64,000 bases of DNA. Source: Hyphomicrobium sp. (lineage in GTDB: Bacteria; Pseudomonadota; Alphaproteobacteria; Rhizobiales; Hyphomicrobiaceae). How positions within the stretch are numbered: position 1 is the stretch's first letter; each line of letters starts with the position of its first letter. The translations under genes were made by a program, and so were the position numbers. Below the pieces are notes generated by a model, which searched no databases, was not told the DNA's origin, and worked only from the letters and a program-made list of their open reading frames with translations. The stretch covers positions 310,001 through 374,000 of the forward strand of contig NZ_JAIETU010000005.1 of the NCBI RefSeq assembly GCF_019744875.1. The letters run 5' to 3'. This document shows positions 7,061 to 14,195 of this stretch, piece after piece.

Positions 7061-8608
7061 CTAACTGGACGAAGAAGCCGATTTAAGTTTGCTAAGTACC
7101 TTTAGCTCGATCTCACAATAATTCGGCTGGTAGGTCTCGATTCTTGGTCGCGCGACTCCACGATACCATCTCTGAGCGATGCCGGAACGGTCTTTTCTTT
7201 TTTGCTTTTCAAAAAGATCTCTATACCGAAAAGGCGAGATACCTTTAAATGCCTCGAATTGCACCTTCTTCGTATCGGCCCCCTCGATATCAATCGAGTC
7301 CTGATGGAGATCGGTCGCATAGCTTTTTGGATACGGTTCAATGTAAACAACGCGATCAATTCCTGCGGCAACAATATGCTTTGCACACATGTGACATGGG
7401 AACGTTGTGCAATAGAGGGTTGCGCCTTGGGTATCAAGGCCGCTTCGAGCAGCGTCGCATATAGCAGACATTTCCGCGTGAATAACGCGTCCGAACTCCA
7501 ATATATCCATGAGTTTCGATTCTTTAAATACGGCGCTCCGCGACAGCTCTTTCGCGATCTCCGACGCGTCACCCTTGGCGCATAACTCCGGTGACAAGCA
7601 ACTTCCAACCCGCATCCTTTCTACAAGATCAACGAACACTTCAAACTTCTTTTGGTCGTTCGGGTCGCAACCTAGGACAAAATCCCGCGCATCATTCGCA
7701 TCGCCGGCCCAATATGTCCCTCCTCGCGCCTTCGGCACTTCGTTACAACCCAGCGATATCACCTCTCCCGTTGTCCGAAATATCGCGGCACCGACCTGAC
7801 GAGAAAGATCGGCTGAACGGAGCGAAGCAGATTTCGCCATATACATTCCGTACTCATCTCGATTCGGCGTTACACTGTTGTCGCCGAAAAGCAGCTGCAC
7901 GAAACGCTTTATGTTCGCCTCAGCGGCTGGTTGCGATGTTGCATCGATGAAGACGTCGCCGAGATGGAACGCGTCTCTAACTTTCTGACCGTGCACATCG
8001 GTCCCTTCGTTGTCGTCTTTCATTACAAGCGCGAAAGCGCTGTTGCGCACTACGACGTCCTTAGTGAGCCCTCCACACGACCTCTTTTCGCTAACCTCGA
8101 TTCTCCGTATCCGCGCTGATTGCGGTGCGAAGTTAGACAACAAGATGAACTGCCTACCGTACACTCGACGCAAAAGGGCGACCTCCTCGGGCCTTTTCAG
8201 CTGCCTAATAATGTAAGCCTGATTGGGAAGGGGGATTTCTCTCGGATCTTTTCCGTTGTCCTGTCCCTGTGCCATCTCAGAATGTGGCTGCCTTCGAAGC
8301 CATTCTTCTGCTCGGAACTTTCGTATTCCACCAATTGCCAGCGCAGCTAGTGCATCGTCACCCAGTCTGGCCCTCACAGCATTGGCATAAGCAATTTTCT
8401 CCTCATACGATTTTATGAATGCGGACGCGACAATCGGCGGCTCGCCATCAATTTCCGTCATTATCTCCGTAAGCTTCAAAAGATGAGAACCGTACCCCAT
8501 CTCTAACAGCTCTTGTTTCAGGATGTCGGTTATGAGATCGAGGTCCACACCAATAGGTGCCACGAGCCCAAAAACCAGTTCGGGTGCAGATTCAAGTGAT
8601 TCATCCAT
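7061..8608 (-). CDS. anti-phage dCTP deaminase
   Basis: A 515-residue two-domain protein. The C-terminal half is a zinc deaminase of the cytidine/dCMP type, with HAE at residues 377-379 and the zinc ligands in FPCHMC (C405 and C408). The N-terminal half begins LVFGLVAPIGVDLD and resembles a P-loop kinase-like fold of the dNMP-kinase type. This arrangement matches the anti-phage dCTP deaminases, stand-alone defence enzymes that convert dCTP when infection stops host transcription and so deplete a DNA precursor. The gene is clearly AT-richer than its neighbours, a sign of horizontal transfer, and lies end to end with the convergent HAD gene. Family confident; activity not tested. Confidence 0.88.
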   Translation of the reverse strand: MDESLESAPELVFGLVAPIGVDLDLITDILKQELLEMGYGSHLLKLTEIMTEIDGEPPIVASAFIKSYEEKIAYANAVRARLGDDALAALAIGGIRKFRAEEWLRRQPHSEMAQGQDNGKDPREIPLPNQAYIIRQLKRPEEVALLRRVYGRQFILLSNFAPQSARIRRIEVSEKRSCGGLTKDVVVRNSAFALVMKDDNEGTDVHGQKVRDAFHLGDVFIDATSQPAAEANIKRFVQLLFGDNSVTPNRDEYGMYMAKSASLRSADLSRQVGAAIFRTTGEVISLGCNEVPKARGGTYWAGDANDARDFVLGCDPNDQKKFEVFVDLVERMRVGSCLSPELCAKGDASEIAKELSRSAVFKESKLMDILEFGRVIHAEMSAICDAARSGLDTQGATLYCTTFPCHMCAKHIVAAGIDRVVYIEPYPKSYATDLHQDSIDIEGADTKKVQFEAFKGISPFRYRDLFEKQKRKDRSGIAQRWYRGVARPRIETYQPNYCEIELKVLSKLKSASSSS

Positions 8609-8718
8609 GCAACGCCCTCGGAGGAAGGAAGGAATAGAAGGGGGGAACTTACATTTAAATGTTGAGTTGGTTGGAGATAGGCGTCTTACTCTGGCTCACA
8701 CCAAGAGGGGGTTCGCAG

Positions 8719-8901
8719 ATGTCAACGGAAATGAAATCAAGCGCGGGCTGGCTCAAGGATGACTTGGAGCGCGCCGCAAAGCGGTTGGAACAACTGACAC
8801 GTGCTGAGCGAAGCGTGACATGCCCCGCCGATAGGCTACGCGATAGTGTTGAGACCTCTCGAAATTGCGAACGGGCAACCGTCGACAATAAAAGAAGATG
8901 A
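8719..8901 (+). CDS. small conserved-looking protein
   Basis: A 60-residue soluble, charged peptide starting MSTEMKSSAGWLKDDLERAA. The ATG at 8719 follows a GAGGGGG ribosome-binding site with an eight-base gap. The amphipathic segment SAGWLKDDLERAAKRLEQL looks like small proteins often seen in Hyphomicrobiales, but I cannot name a family. The C-terminal third is less regular. It is divergent from the dCTP deaminase, with about 110 bases between them, so it may belong to the same acquired segment or mark its edge. Confidence 0.5.
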   Translation: MSTEMKSSAGWLKDDLERAAKRLEQLTRAERSVTCPADRLRDSVETSRNCERATVDNKRR

Positions 8902-9028
8902 CTCGGCTATCGTCAAGGATAGTCCGCTAACGTTCTAATGTTAGTCGGATTGCGCTGCTGACGATGCTTCACCTTTCCTTCGGCTTCACAACCGCGATGA
9001 TGTCGGTTTGAACGATGCCGTCTTGATT

Positions 9029-9208
9029 CCGTCATCCCGGCGGAGGCCGGGATCTACGGCACCCAGCAAATTGGCTGATCGTTTTTCGGCATGCCGACGG
9101 TGAGGCGGTCAATGCCTTGCCTCCACACTAAGCGCGCATCTGCGGAAACTTGCATGGATCCCGGTCGTCCATGCGCAGCATGGCTTCGCCATGACCCCGG
9201 GATGACGG
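9029..9208. repeat. 180-bp MITE-like element with 12-bp terminal inverted repeats
   Basis: The segment is bounded by CCGTCATCCCGG (9029-9040) and its exact reverse complement CCGGGATGACGG (9197-9208). Inside are further short inverted repeats (ATCCCGG, and CATG-containing palindromes near 9160-9195). There is no open frame for a transposase. This matches the non-autonomous palindromic repeats common between alphaproteobacterial genes. A degenerate relative lies at 43171-43304. It fills most of the gap before the methyltransferase gene. Confidence 0.7.
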
Positions 9209-9378
9209 AGGGAGGCGCCGCGTCGCTTGCTAGGTAGCTCTCCCCGTAGCGGTTACATTGCTTTGATCGGCGATGTGCACCGCTCACTATGCTTCGGGGT
9301 TGTGATTGTGCGTGTTGTTCGCCATCTACGGCCGGAGTGGCAGCAGCACGGGGCGCGATCATCCATGACGAAACTCCC

Positions 9379-10134
9379 ATGACGGACGTGGCAGAGGATT
9401 TCACGCGGCGACTGCTGGCCGATGCAGGCGTGCGCGAAGGCATGCGCGTGCTCGACATTGGGTGCGGCTTCGGCGACGTCGCGTTTCTGGCGGCGCAGCT
9501 CGTTGGGCCGCGCGGACAGGTTCTCGGCATCGACCGCAGCGAGGCGCCGCTTGAGACGGCCCGCGCCCGAGCGCGCGACCGCGGTCTCGACAGTGTTCGC
9601 TTTGCGCGGGCGGATCTGGCGACGCTGTCGCCGGAACTCGGCACGTTCGATGCCGTCGTCGGACGGCGCGTTCTCATGTACCAGCCCGACGCGGTCTCCT
9701 GCCTCGCGCGACTCGCGGCCGTGCTCGCGCCGGGCGGCCTGATCGTGCTGCAGGAGCATGACTCGACGTCGATGCCGCTCTGCCAGCCGGCCATGCCGTT
9801 GCACGAAAAGGTGCACGCCTGGATGTGGGCGACCGTCAGGAGCGAAGGGGCCGACGTGCAGATGGGCCTGCATCTCTCCGCGCGCCTGGAGCAGGCGGGG
9901 TTCGGGGTCGAGCGCGTGCGCGCGGAAGCAACCGTCGTGACGCGGGATCAGCCGCATACCATCGCCTCGATCGTGCGAGCCATGGAGGGCCGTATGGTAG
10001 CCGCGGGCGTGGCGACGGCGGACGAGCTTCAGGTGGCGACGCTGGATGAGCGGCTGGCCGCCGAACGCGAGACGACAAACGGCATCTGCCTCTGGGAGCT
10101 GGTGTTCGGTGCGTGGGCGCGAAAGCCGGGCTGA
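9379..10134 (+). CDS. class I SAM-dependent methyltransferase
   Basis: A 251-residue methyltransferase. The SAM-binding glycine motif VLDIGCGFGD is near residue 23, the acidic end of strand 2 follows in LGIDRS, and the post-motif FDAVVGRRVLMY and PGGLIVLQE correspond to motifs II and III. The C-terminal part varies among relatives and sets the substrate, which is unknown. The start is uncertain: no good ribosome-binding site precedes ATG 9379, and the frame continues to 9289; a GTG near 9338 is another candidate. It stands alone, after the MITE-like repeat and convergent with the peptidoglycan-binding-like gene. Confidence 0.82.
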   Translation: MTDVAEDFTRRLLADAGVREGMRVLDIGCGFGDVAFLAAQLVGPRGQVLGIDRSEAPLETARARARDRGLDSVRFARADLATLSPELGTFDAVVGRRVLMYQPDAVSCLARLAAVLAPGGLIVLQEHDSTSMPLCQPAMPLHEKVHAWMWATVRSEGADVQMGLHLSARLEQAGFGVERVRAEATVVTRDQPHTIASIVRAMEGRMVAAGVATADELQVATLDERLAAERETTNGICLWELVFGAWARKPG

Positions 10135-10161
10135 TCCTCGACCCAGGTTTTTCGTGTCGCC

Positions 10162-11217
10162 TCAAAAGAGCTTGTTGAGGCTGCGCTGCAGGCTTTTGAA
10201 GCCCTTCGACACCTGACGCGAGAAGGACGGCTGCTTCTTGTAGCGGCGCGCGACGCGTGGGCGATCGGGACGTGCGGCCTTGCGACTGACGGCGGCGGCG
10301 GCAGCCGCAGCAGGAAGGGCCGCCGTTTCGAGGCCCGCTTCGGACGCGGACGGCTCAGGATCGACCGCGGCCATCTCGCGGTTTTCCGTCTCGCGTGTTT
10401 CCGTCTCGCGCGCGCTTGGCAGTGGTGCTTCTGCGCGGCTTTCCGGCTGGGCGGGATCTTCGTCAGTCAGGGCGGGCGGCGCAACCTCCGGCGTGTCGTC
10501 GGCGACCGTGCGCTCGGCGGAACGGTCCTCGCGACCTTCTTTCAGTGTTGCAAGCTGTGGTCTCGCATCTTGCGCGGCAGCGGGCGCGCCGCAGGCCTCG
10601 CCGCCGTCGCGCGCGCAGTCCGGCGAGCATAGCGCGGCGGGATTGGATTCGATCAGCACCAGAAGAACCGGGTCGGCGCGGTTGACGGGCAGGCGCGCGT
10701 TCACGACGGTGGTGAAAGCGGCCATGGCCTTGCGCGTCGACGGAGACCAGACGCCGTTGACGCGGCCGCTGTAGCAGCCCGCGCGCTTTAACTGCTGCTG
10801 GACGGCGCGCACGACAGACACCTGATCCGCGAAGCGATCGGGGTCGGCCAGGCCGTCGGCGCCTTGCGCATTCGCTGTGTCGTCGTCGTGCGGCGCGTCG
10901 GCGGCATCGCGCGCGCGGGGACGAGCGGCCGGGACGGGCATGGGCGGCGTGAGTGCGACGGTTTTGAACACGGGGCTGTTGACGACCACCTCGTCGCTCG
11001 GAGGGCTTTCACCCCCGGTCCAGACCACGTAGCCGACAATCGCCGTCGCGAGCACGGCGCTGCTGCTCGCCACGATTGCGGTTAGACTCGGCAACGCGAG
11101 GCTCGGAAGCCGCAGGCTTGGGATCGTGAGGCTTGGTAGTCCTATACTTGGCAGCGCATCGCGCGCCGGAAGGCGATCCGCAATGGAATGCCAAAAAGCT
11201 GCAGGATCGAAACGCAT
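10162..11217 (-). CDS. membrane-anchored peptidoglycan-binding-like protein
   Basis: A 351-residue protein with one membrane segment near residues 48-68 (AIVASSSAVLATAIVGYVVW) and a large periplasmic part. Residues about 135-200 form a peptidoglycan_binding_1-like domain (VQQQLKRAGCYSGRVNGVWS, then a helix and an SNPAALC end with a Cys pair). Just before the membrane helix are five tandem pentads of the xPS(I/L)x type (residues 22-46). The region after the domain is Ala/Glu/Pro rich and disordered, ending in a basic KGFKSLQRSLNKLF. The ATG at 11217 is preferred over a frame that opens at 11328. It is probably an envelope structural protein; the partner is unknown. Confidence 0.72.
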   Translation of the reverse strand: MRFDPAAFWHSIADRLPARDALPSIGLPSLTIPSLRLPSLALPSLTAIVASSSAVLATAIVGYVVWTGGESPPSDEVVVNSPVFKTVALTPPMPVPAARPRARDAADAPHDDDTANAQGADGLADPDRFADQVSVVRAVQQQLKRAGCYSGRVNGVWSPSTRKAMAAFTTVVNARLPVNRADPVLLVLIESNPAALCSPDCARDGGEACGAPAAAQDARPQLATLKEGREDRSAERTVADDTPEVAPPALTDEDPAQPESRAEAPLPSARETETRETENREMAAVDPEPSASEAGLETAALPAAAAAAAVSRKAARPDRPRVARRYKKQPSFSRQVSKGFKSLQRSLNKLF

Positions 11218-11434
11218 CGACGCCACCCACCGATACACTGGACTCCGGCCGCGCCTCCTGCCGGAAGCCCTCCAACCGGACGCAGAGCGGCCAACACAGC
11301 CCCTCAGCGATTGCCACGTAGTCCCCACTCATCCCGCACACGGCCTTGAGCTTAGCACGTGCGCGCCGTCATCACATCGTGTCGTCCACTGTCTTGTTGC
11401 GCACGTGTCTCGCAGCTCCCGTGTGCTGGGCCAT

Positions 11435-11815
11435 TCACCGGTCCGGCTTCAAGAAGCGCGCGGCGACCCAGCCCTGGTGGCCGCGATACTCGACGCGGCA
11501 CCACGGAAGCTTGGCGTTGGCGCGCTCGTCCGCCGTCATCTCGGCCCAGCGGTCGAAACTCGGCTCGGGCGTGATGCAGCCGAAGCCCTTGAGGCCCTTC
11601 GCCGTCGGCGGGATGTCCGCCAGGATCTTGCTGTCGCCATGCGGCACGTCCCGCATATGCAGAACATCGTCCGATGTGACGCCTGTCACAGCCCATGTTT
11701 GCGAGGGGGCCGGTGCGGCCTCCTCGGCGCGCGCGGGCTGCCCGGCCGCGAGCGACCCTGCAGCGAGTGACGCCAGTCCCCCAAAAATCGTGCTGCGGAT
11801 GATCCCTTTCGTCAT
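11435..11815 (-). CDS. exported bacterial SH3-domain protein
   Basis: A 126-residue protein with a signal peptide (about residues 1-33, ending AARAEE). The mature part has the layout of a bacterial SH3_3 domain: VLHMRDVPHGDSKILADIPPTAKGL, a loop with a Cys, then WCRVEYRGHQGWVAARFLKPD. These domains bind peptidoglycan peptides or other envelope ligands. One cysteine in each half could form a disulfide. The ATG at 11815 is chosen because it opens directly on the signal peptide. It stands alone about 100 bases upstream of the previous minus-strand envelope gene and may be co-transcribed with it. Confidence 0.78.
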   Translation of the reverse strand: MTKGIIRSTIFGGLASLAAGSLAAGQPARAEEAAPAPSQTWAVTGVTSDDVLHMRDVPHGDSKILADIPPTAKGLKGFGCITPEPSFDRWAEMTADERANAKLPWCRVEYRGHQGWVAARFLKPDR

Positions 11816-12006
11816 CGTCCCCCCTGCGGTGAGCCTATCCGCCGCCCCCCAGCGGTCCGTTGCCGATTGCATCGCAACTTCGGGAAACCCACATCAAGAA
11901 TATGCCCTCGCTGTGACGAGAGCGGCCGGAAAAGCGCGTCGCGCATGGATCCATAACGCGGCTTGCGCGTTCTTATTGCGGGTGAAATTAGCTCTGGGAG
12001 ACGACC

Positions 12007-12213
12007 ATGGCCTTCGAAGACGTTACGGCGGAAGCCGGCATATTGCTCACACGCATGCAGAACGAGCCGGAAGACCGGCATGAAATCTATCTGCAGCTCC
12101 GCGAGAAGCTGAACGAGCTGCGCGCCTTCGGGATGCCGGTGCCTCAGGATCTCCTGGATTTCGAAGCGGCGCTCGAGGCCGAGTTTTCGAGCGAGCAGGA
12201 CGTTTCGAAGTAA
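12007..12213 (+). CDS. small conserved hypothetical protein
   Basis: A 68-residue acidic, mostly helical protein beginning MAFEDVTAEAGILLTRM with a conserved-looking core DRHEIYLQLREKLNELRAFGMPVPQDLL. A GGGAGACG sequence before the ATG serves as ribosome-binding site. There is no signal peptide or membrane segment. The regular charge pattern and codon use like its neighbours support a real gene. I recognise the type as a small protein found widely in Hyphomicrobiales, without known function. Confidence 0.7.
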   Translation: MAFEDVTAEAGILLTRMQNEPEDRHEIYLQLREKLNELRAFGMPVPQDLLDFEAALEAEFSSEQDVSK

Positions 12214-12332
12214 CCCCGTTAGGCACCCGCACGATCGTCCGACTTGAGCGCCGTCATGCGAGCCGCTAAGCGAAGAGGCGTGCCGCCCGTGGCGGCCCCG
12301 CACCGCGATATCCGCATGACCTAATTGCCCGC

Positions 12333-12620
12333 ATGACCCATGACGCCGACAGCCTCGACAGCCGACGTACCCCGGCCGTTCTGCGTCTTCTGACGCTCGT
12401 CGCCGGAAGCCTCGAAGTCATCGCCTTCACACTCTCGGCCCACCTCATGCTGTTTTCGGACGCGGCGGGCCCAGATACTGCGCTTCTGATCCTGGCTCCG
12501 CTCCTTGGACTGACGATCCCGGGCATGATGCTCGCTCTCGCCGACCGGGCTCCAGCGATTGCGCTCGCGATGGTGACGCTCGCCCTGCCGGCCGCAGCCG
12601 TGGCGCTGACCTATATCTAG
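12333..12620 (+). CDS. small integral membrane protein
   Basis: A 95-residue protein with a short polar N-terminus and about three hydrophobic segments (LTLVAGSLEVIAFTLSAHLM, ALLILAPLLGLTIPGMMLAL and IALAMVTLALPAAAVALTYI). No clear ribosome-binding site precedes the ATG, and no family is recognised. Composition favours a real membrane peptide, but the call rests on that alone. It precedes the first pqqA copy by 200 bases on the same strand. Confidence 0.5.
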   Translation: MTHDADSLDSRRTPAVLRLLTLVAGSLEVIAFTLSAHLMLFSDAAGPDTALLILAPLLGLTIPGMMLALADRAPAIALAMVTLALPAAAVALTYI

Positions 12621-12730
12621 GCCAGCCGATTGATATGGCGCGCCTTTCCTGAGCGCTCATCCGTCCGGTCGATAAGCATATCTATAAGTTGCAATAATTT
12701 TCCCTGATGCACGGATCACGAACTTGCGAT

Positions 12731-12759
12731 TTGCCGTTATTGGGGTGCTTGCCTATATA
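12731..12759 (+). promoter_or_regulatory. candidate promoter of pqqA copy 1
   Basis: TTGCCG (12731-12736) and TATATA (12754-12759) are separated by 17 bases, a plausible sigma-70 type promoter about 60 bases upstream of the first pqqA start. The region is visibly AT-richer than its surroundings. Prediction by eye only. Confidence 0.35.
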
Positions 12760-12819
12760 CCTACCAGCGACAGACGGGCTGGCGGCCCGCTGAGCACCAA
12801 AACTTAGGAGGAATATATC

Positions 12820-12909
12820 ATGAAGACCTGGATGAAGCCCTCGGTTCGCGAGCAGGAAGTCGGCCTCGAGGTTACCTCGTATCTGCCGGCTGAGATCGAC
12901 ATCATCTAA
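12820..12909 (+). CDS. pqqA: PQQ precursor peptide PqqA, copy 1
   Basis: A 29-residue peptide, MKTWMKPSVREQEVGLEV followed by TSYLPAEIDII. It has the PqqA hallmark, a Glu and a Tyr separated by three residues (E17 and Y21 in EVTSY), whose side chains are joined by PqqE and become the PQQ skeleton. The EVTSYxxAEID stretch closely resembles the Methylobacterium precursor. AGGAGG stands eight bases before the ATG, and a perfect stem-loop terminator follows 26 bases after the stop. It is thus a monocistronic precursor gene: no pqqB, C, D or E is in the window, so maturation must come from elsewhere in the genome. A near-identical copy lies 0.5 kb downstream. Confidence 0.9.
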   Translation: MKTWMKPSVREQEVGLEVTSYLPAEIDII

Positions 12910-12934
12910 CGTCGATCGGCTTTCAGTCGAATTC

Positions 12935-12970
12935 AACGGCGGCCGCTAAAGCGGCCGCCGTTTTCTTTTG
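12935..12970 (+). terminator. Rho-independent terminator of pqqA copy 1
   Basis: A perfect 12-base-pair stem (AACGGCGGCCGC / GCGGCCGCCGTT) with a TAAA loop at 12935-12962, followed by TTCTTTT. Very strong and directly after the first pqqA stop codon, which indicates that the short message ends here. Confidence 0.9.
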
Positions 12971-13324
12971 TGGCGCCTTCAAACGCTTCTCCGCCGCGGT
13001 TTTCGCCGAACCTTTCCGCCGCGCAATCGTTTCGACTTCAGACCTTTCGAATTCGATGGTCCTTAGGCGACGCATGCGCTTTCAGCGCATTTACCGGCGG
13101 CGCCATGCACCGGATCGCATCATTGCTCGATGCGCGACTTGTGCCCGGTTTTGCTGGCCCAGGCGTTCCACGTCGCCTTCTCCGTCGCCTTCTCCCCGAT
13201 TTCCGCTCCCGCGAAACGTCGCCGGCTCGCTCCGCCTTTCTCTTTTCGCGTGAGCGCGCGCCTCTCGTGCAAAACGCTACATAGTAGCATCAGACGCACT
13301 GATGGATTTGAATTGAAAATACGA

Positions 13325-13354
13325 TTGGCAACTCCGGCCGCGACTCCCTATTTA
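13325..13354 (+). promoter_or_regulatory. candidate promoter of pqqA copy 2
   Basis: TTGGCA (13325-13330) and TATTTA (13349-13354) with an 18-base spacer, about 58 bases upstream of the second pqqA start. This suggests that the second copy is transcribed on its own, since a strong terminator closes the first. Prediction by eye. Confidence 0.35.
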
Positions 13355-13412
13355 TCATGGTGCGCGACGTTGTTTTCGAAGCGCGTTTTTCAAATCCAAG
13401 GAGGAACTACTC

Positions 13413-13502
13413 ATGAAGACCTGGATGAAGCCTGCCGTTCGCGAACAGGAAGTCGGCCTCGAGGTTACCTCGTACCTGCCGGCTGAGATCGACATCATCT
13501 AA
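13413..13502 (+). CDS. pqqA: PQQ precursor peptide PqqA, copy 2
   Basis: A 29-residue peptide differing from copy 1 at one residue only (Ala for Ser at position 8). The reactive Glu17 and Tyr21 are unchanged. At DNA level the two frames differ at five positions, and 9 bases after the stop codon are also shared, so this is a recent duplication or one kept alike by gene conversion. AAGGAGG stands eight bases before the ATG. It has its own strong terminator. Upstream sequences of the two copies are not alike, so expression may differ. It probably adds precursor for PQQ-dependent methanol or other alcohol dehydrogenases. Confidence 0.9.
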   Translation: MKTWMKPAVREQEVGLEVTSYLPAEIDII

Positions 13503-13523
13503 CGTCGATCGTTTTCGGTCTTT

Positions 13524-13561
13524 AGCGCGGCGGCCGCCACGTGCGGCCGTCGCGCTTTTTT
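13524..13561 (+). terminator. Rho-independent terminator of pqqA copy 2
   Basis: A 14-base-pair stem (13524-13537 with 13543-13556, one G-U pair, five-base loop) followed by TTTTT, 21 bases after the second pqqA stop codon. It resembles the terminator of copy 1 in its GCGGCCG core. Confidence 0.9.
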
Positions 13562-13650
13562 ATGCGGGGCCGGTCGCGTCAAGCCGCTGGCCATGCGCGC
13601 AGAAAGCGCAAATGATGACGGGCCCTTCCGTTCACGAGAGGCCCCAGAGA

Positions 13651-14088
13651 ATGCTCATCCGCCATCCCGTACCGAGCGACGAAGCCGCCTGGCGTGGGCT
13701 TTGGGCGGGCTATGTCGCCTTCTACGAAGCCGACGTCGCCGAGGCCGTCACCGCCCGGACCTGGGAGCGGCTGATCCATAAGCAGGACGGGCTCGTGTGC
13801 CGGGTCGCCGAAGCGGACGGCACGATCTGCGGCTTCAGCCTTTCGGTGCTGCATGCCGGCACGTGGAGCCTCACGCCCGTCTGCTACCTGGAGGACCTGT
13901 TCGTTGCTCCCGAGCAGCGCGGCCGCGGCATCGGGGAAGCCCTGATCCGCGATCTTGTGGCGATGGCCAAGAGCCAGGGGTGGTCGGGCCTCTACTGGCA
14001 CACGCGCGCCTCGAACGCGAACGCGCGCCGCGTTTACGATCGCTTTACCGTGGCCGACGATTTCGTCCGCTATCGGCTGCTTTTCTAA
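13651..14088 (+). CDS. GNAT-family N-acetyltransferase
   Basis: A 145-residue acetyltransferase of the GNAT fold. The acetyl-CoA pyrophosphate loop is seen as APEQRGRGIGEALI (the Q/RxxGxG/A motif), preceded by the strand YLEDLFV and followed by LYWHTRASNANARRVYDRF. The substrate is unknown; small GNATs of this type acetylate amino groups of metabolites, antibiotics or proteins. ATG 13651 is chosen because the fold starts there (MLIRHPVPSDEAAW); the frame opens at 13612. It follows the second pqqA terminator, with no sign of co-transcription. Confidence 0.85.
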   Translation: MLIRHPVPSDEAAWRGLWAGYVAFYEADVAEAVTARTWERLIHKQDGLVCRVAEADGTICGFSLSVLHAGTWSLTPVCYLEDLFVAPEQRGRGIGEALIRDLVAMAKSQGWSGLYWHTRASNANARRVYDRFTVADDFVRYRLLF

Positions 14089-14195
14089 CGGCTTCCGCCG
14101 CATGCATCCGAAAAAGGAACGGCTTTTGCTCATGCTCGGGCAGAAGTGCCGAAGCGTCTCGCCGTGAGACGCCGGCCGAGGTATGAGGCGCGAAA

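Noticed and set aside
12970-13284. 104-codon plus-strand frame between the pqqA copies
   Set aside because: No ribosome-binding site, irregular composition and no family; it begins inside the T tract of the first terminator.
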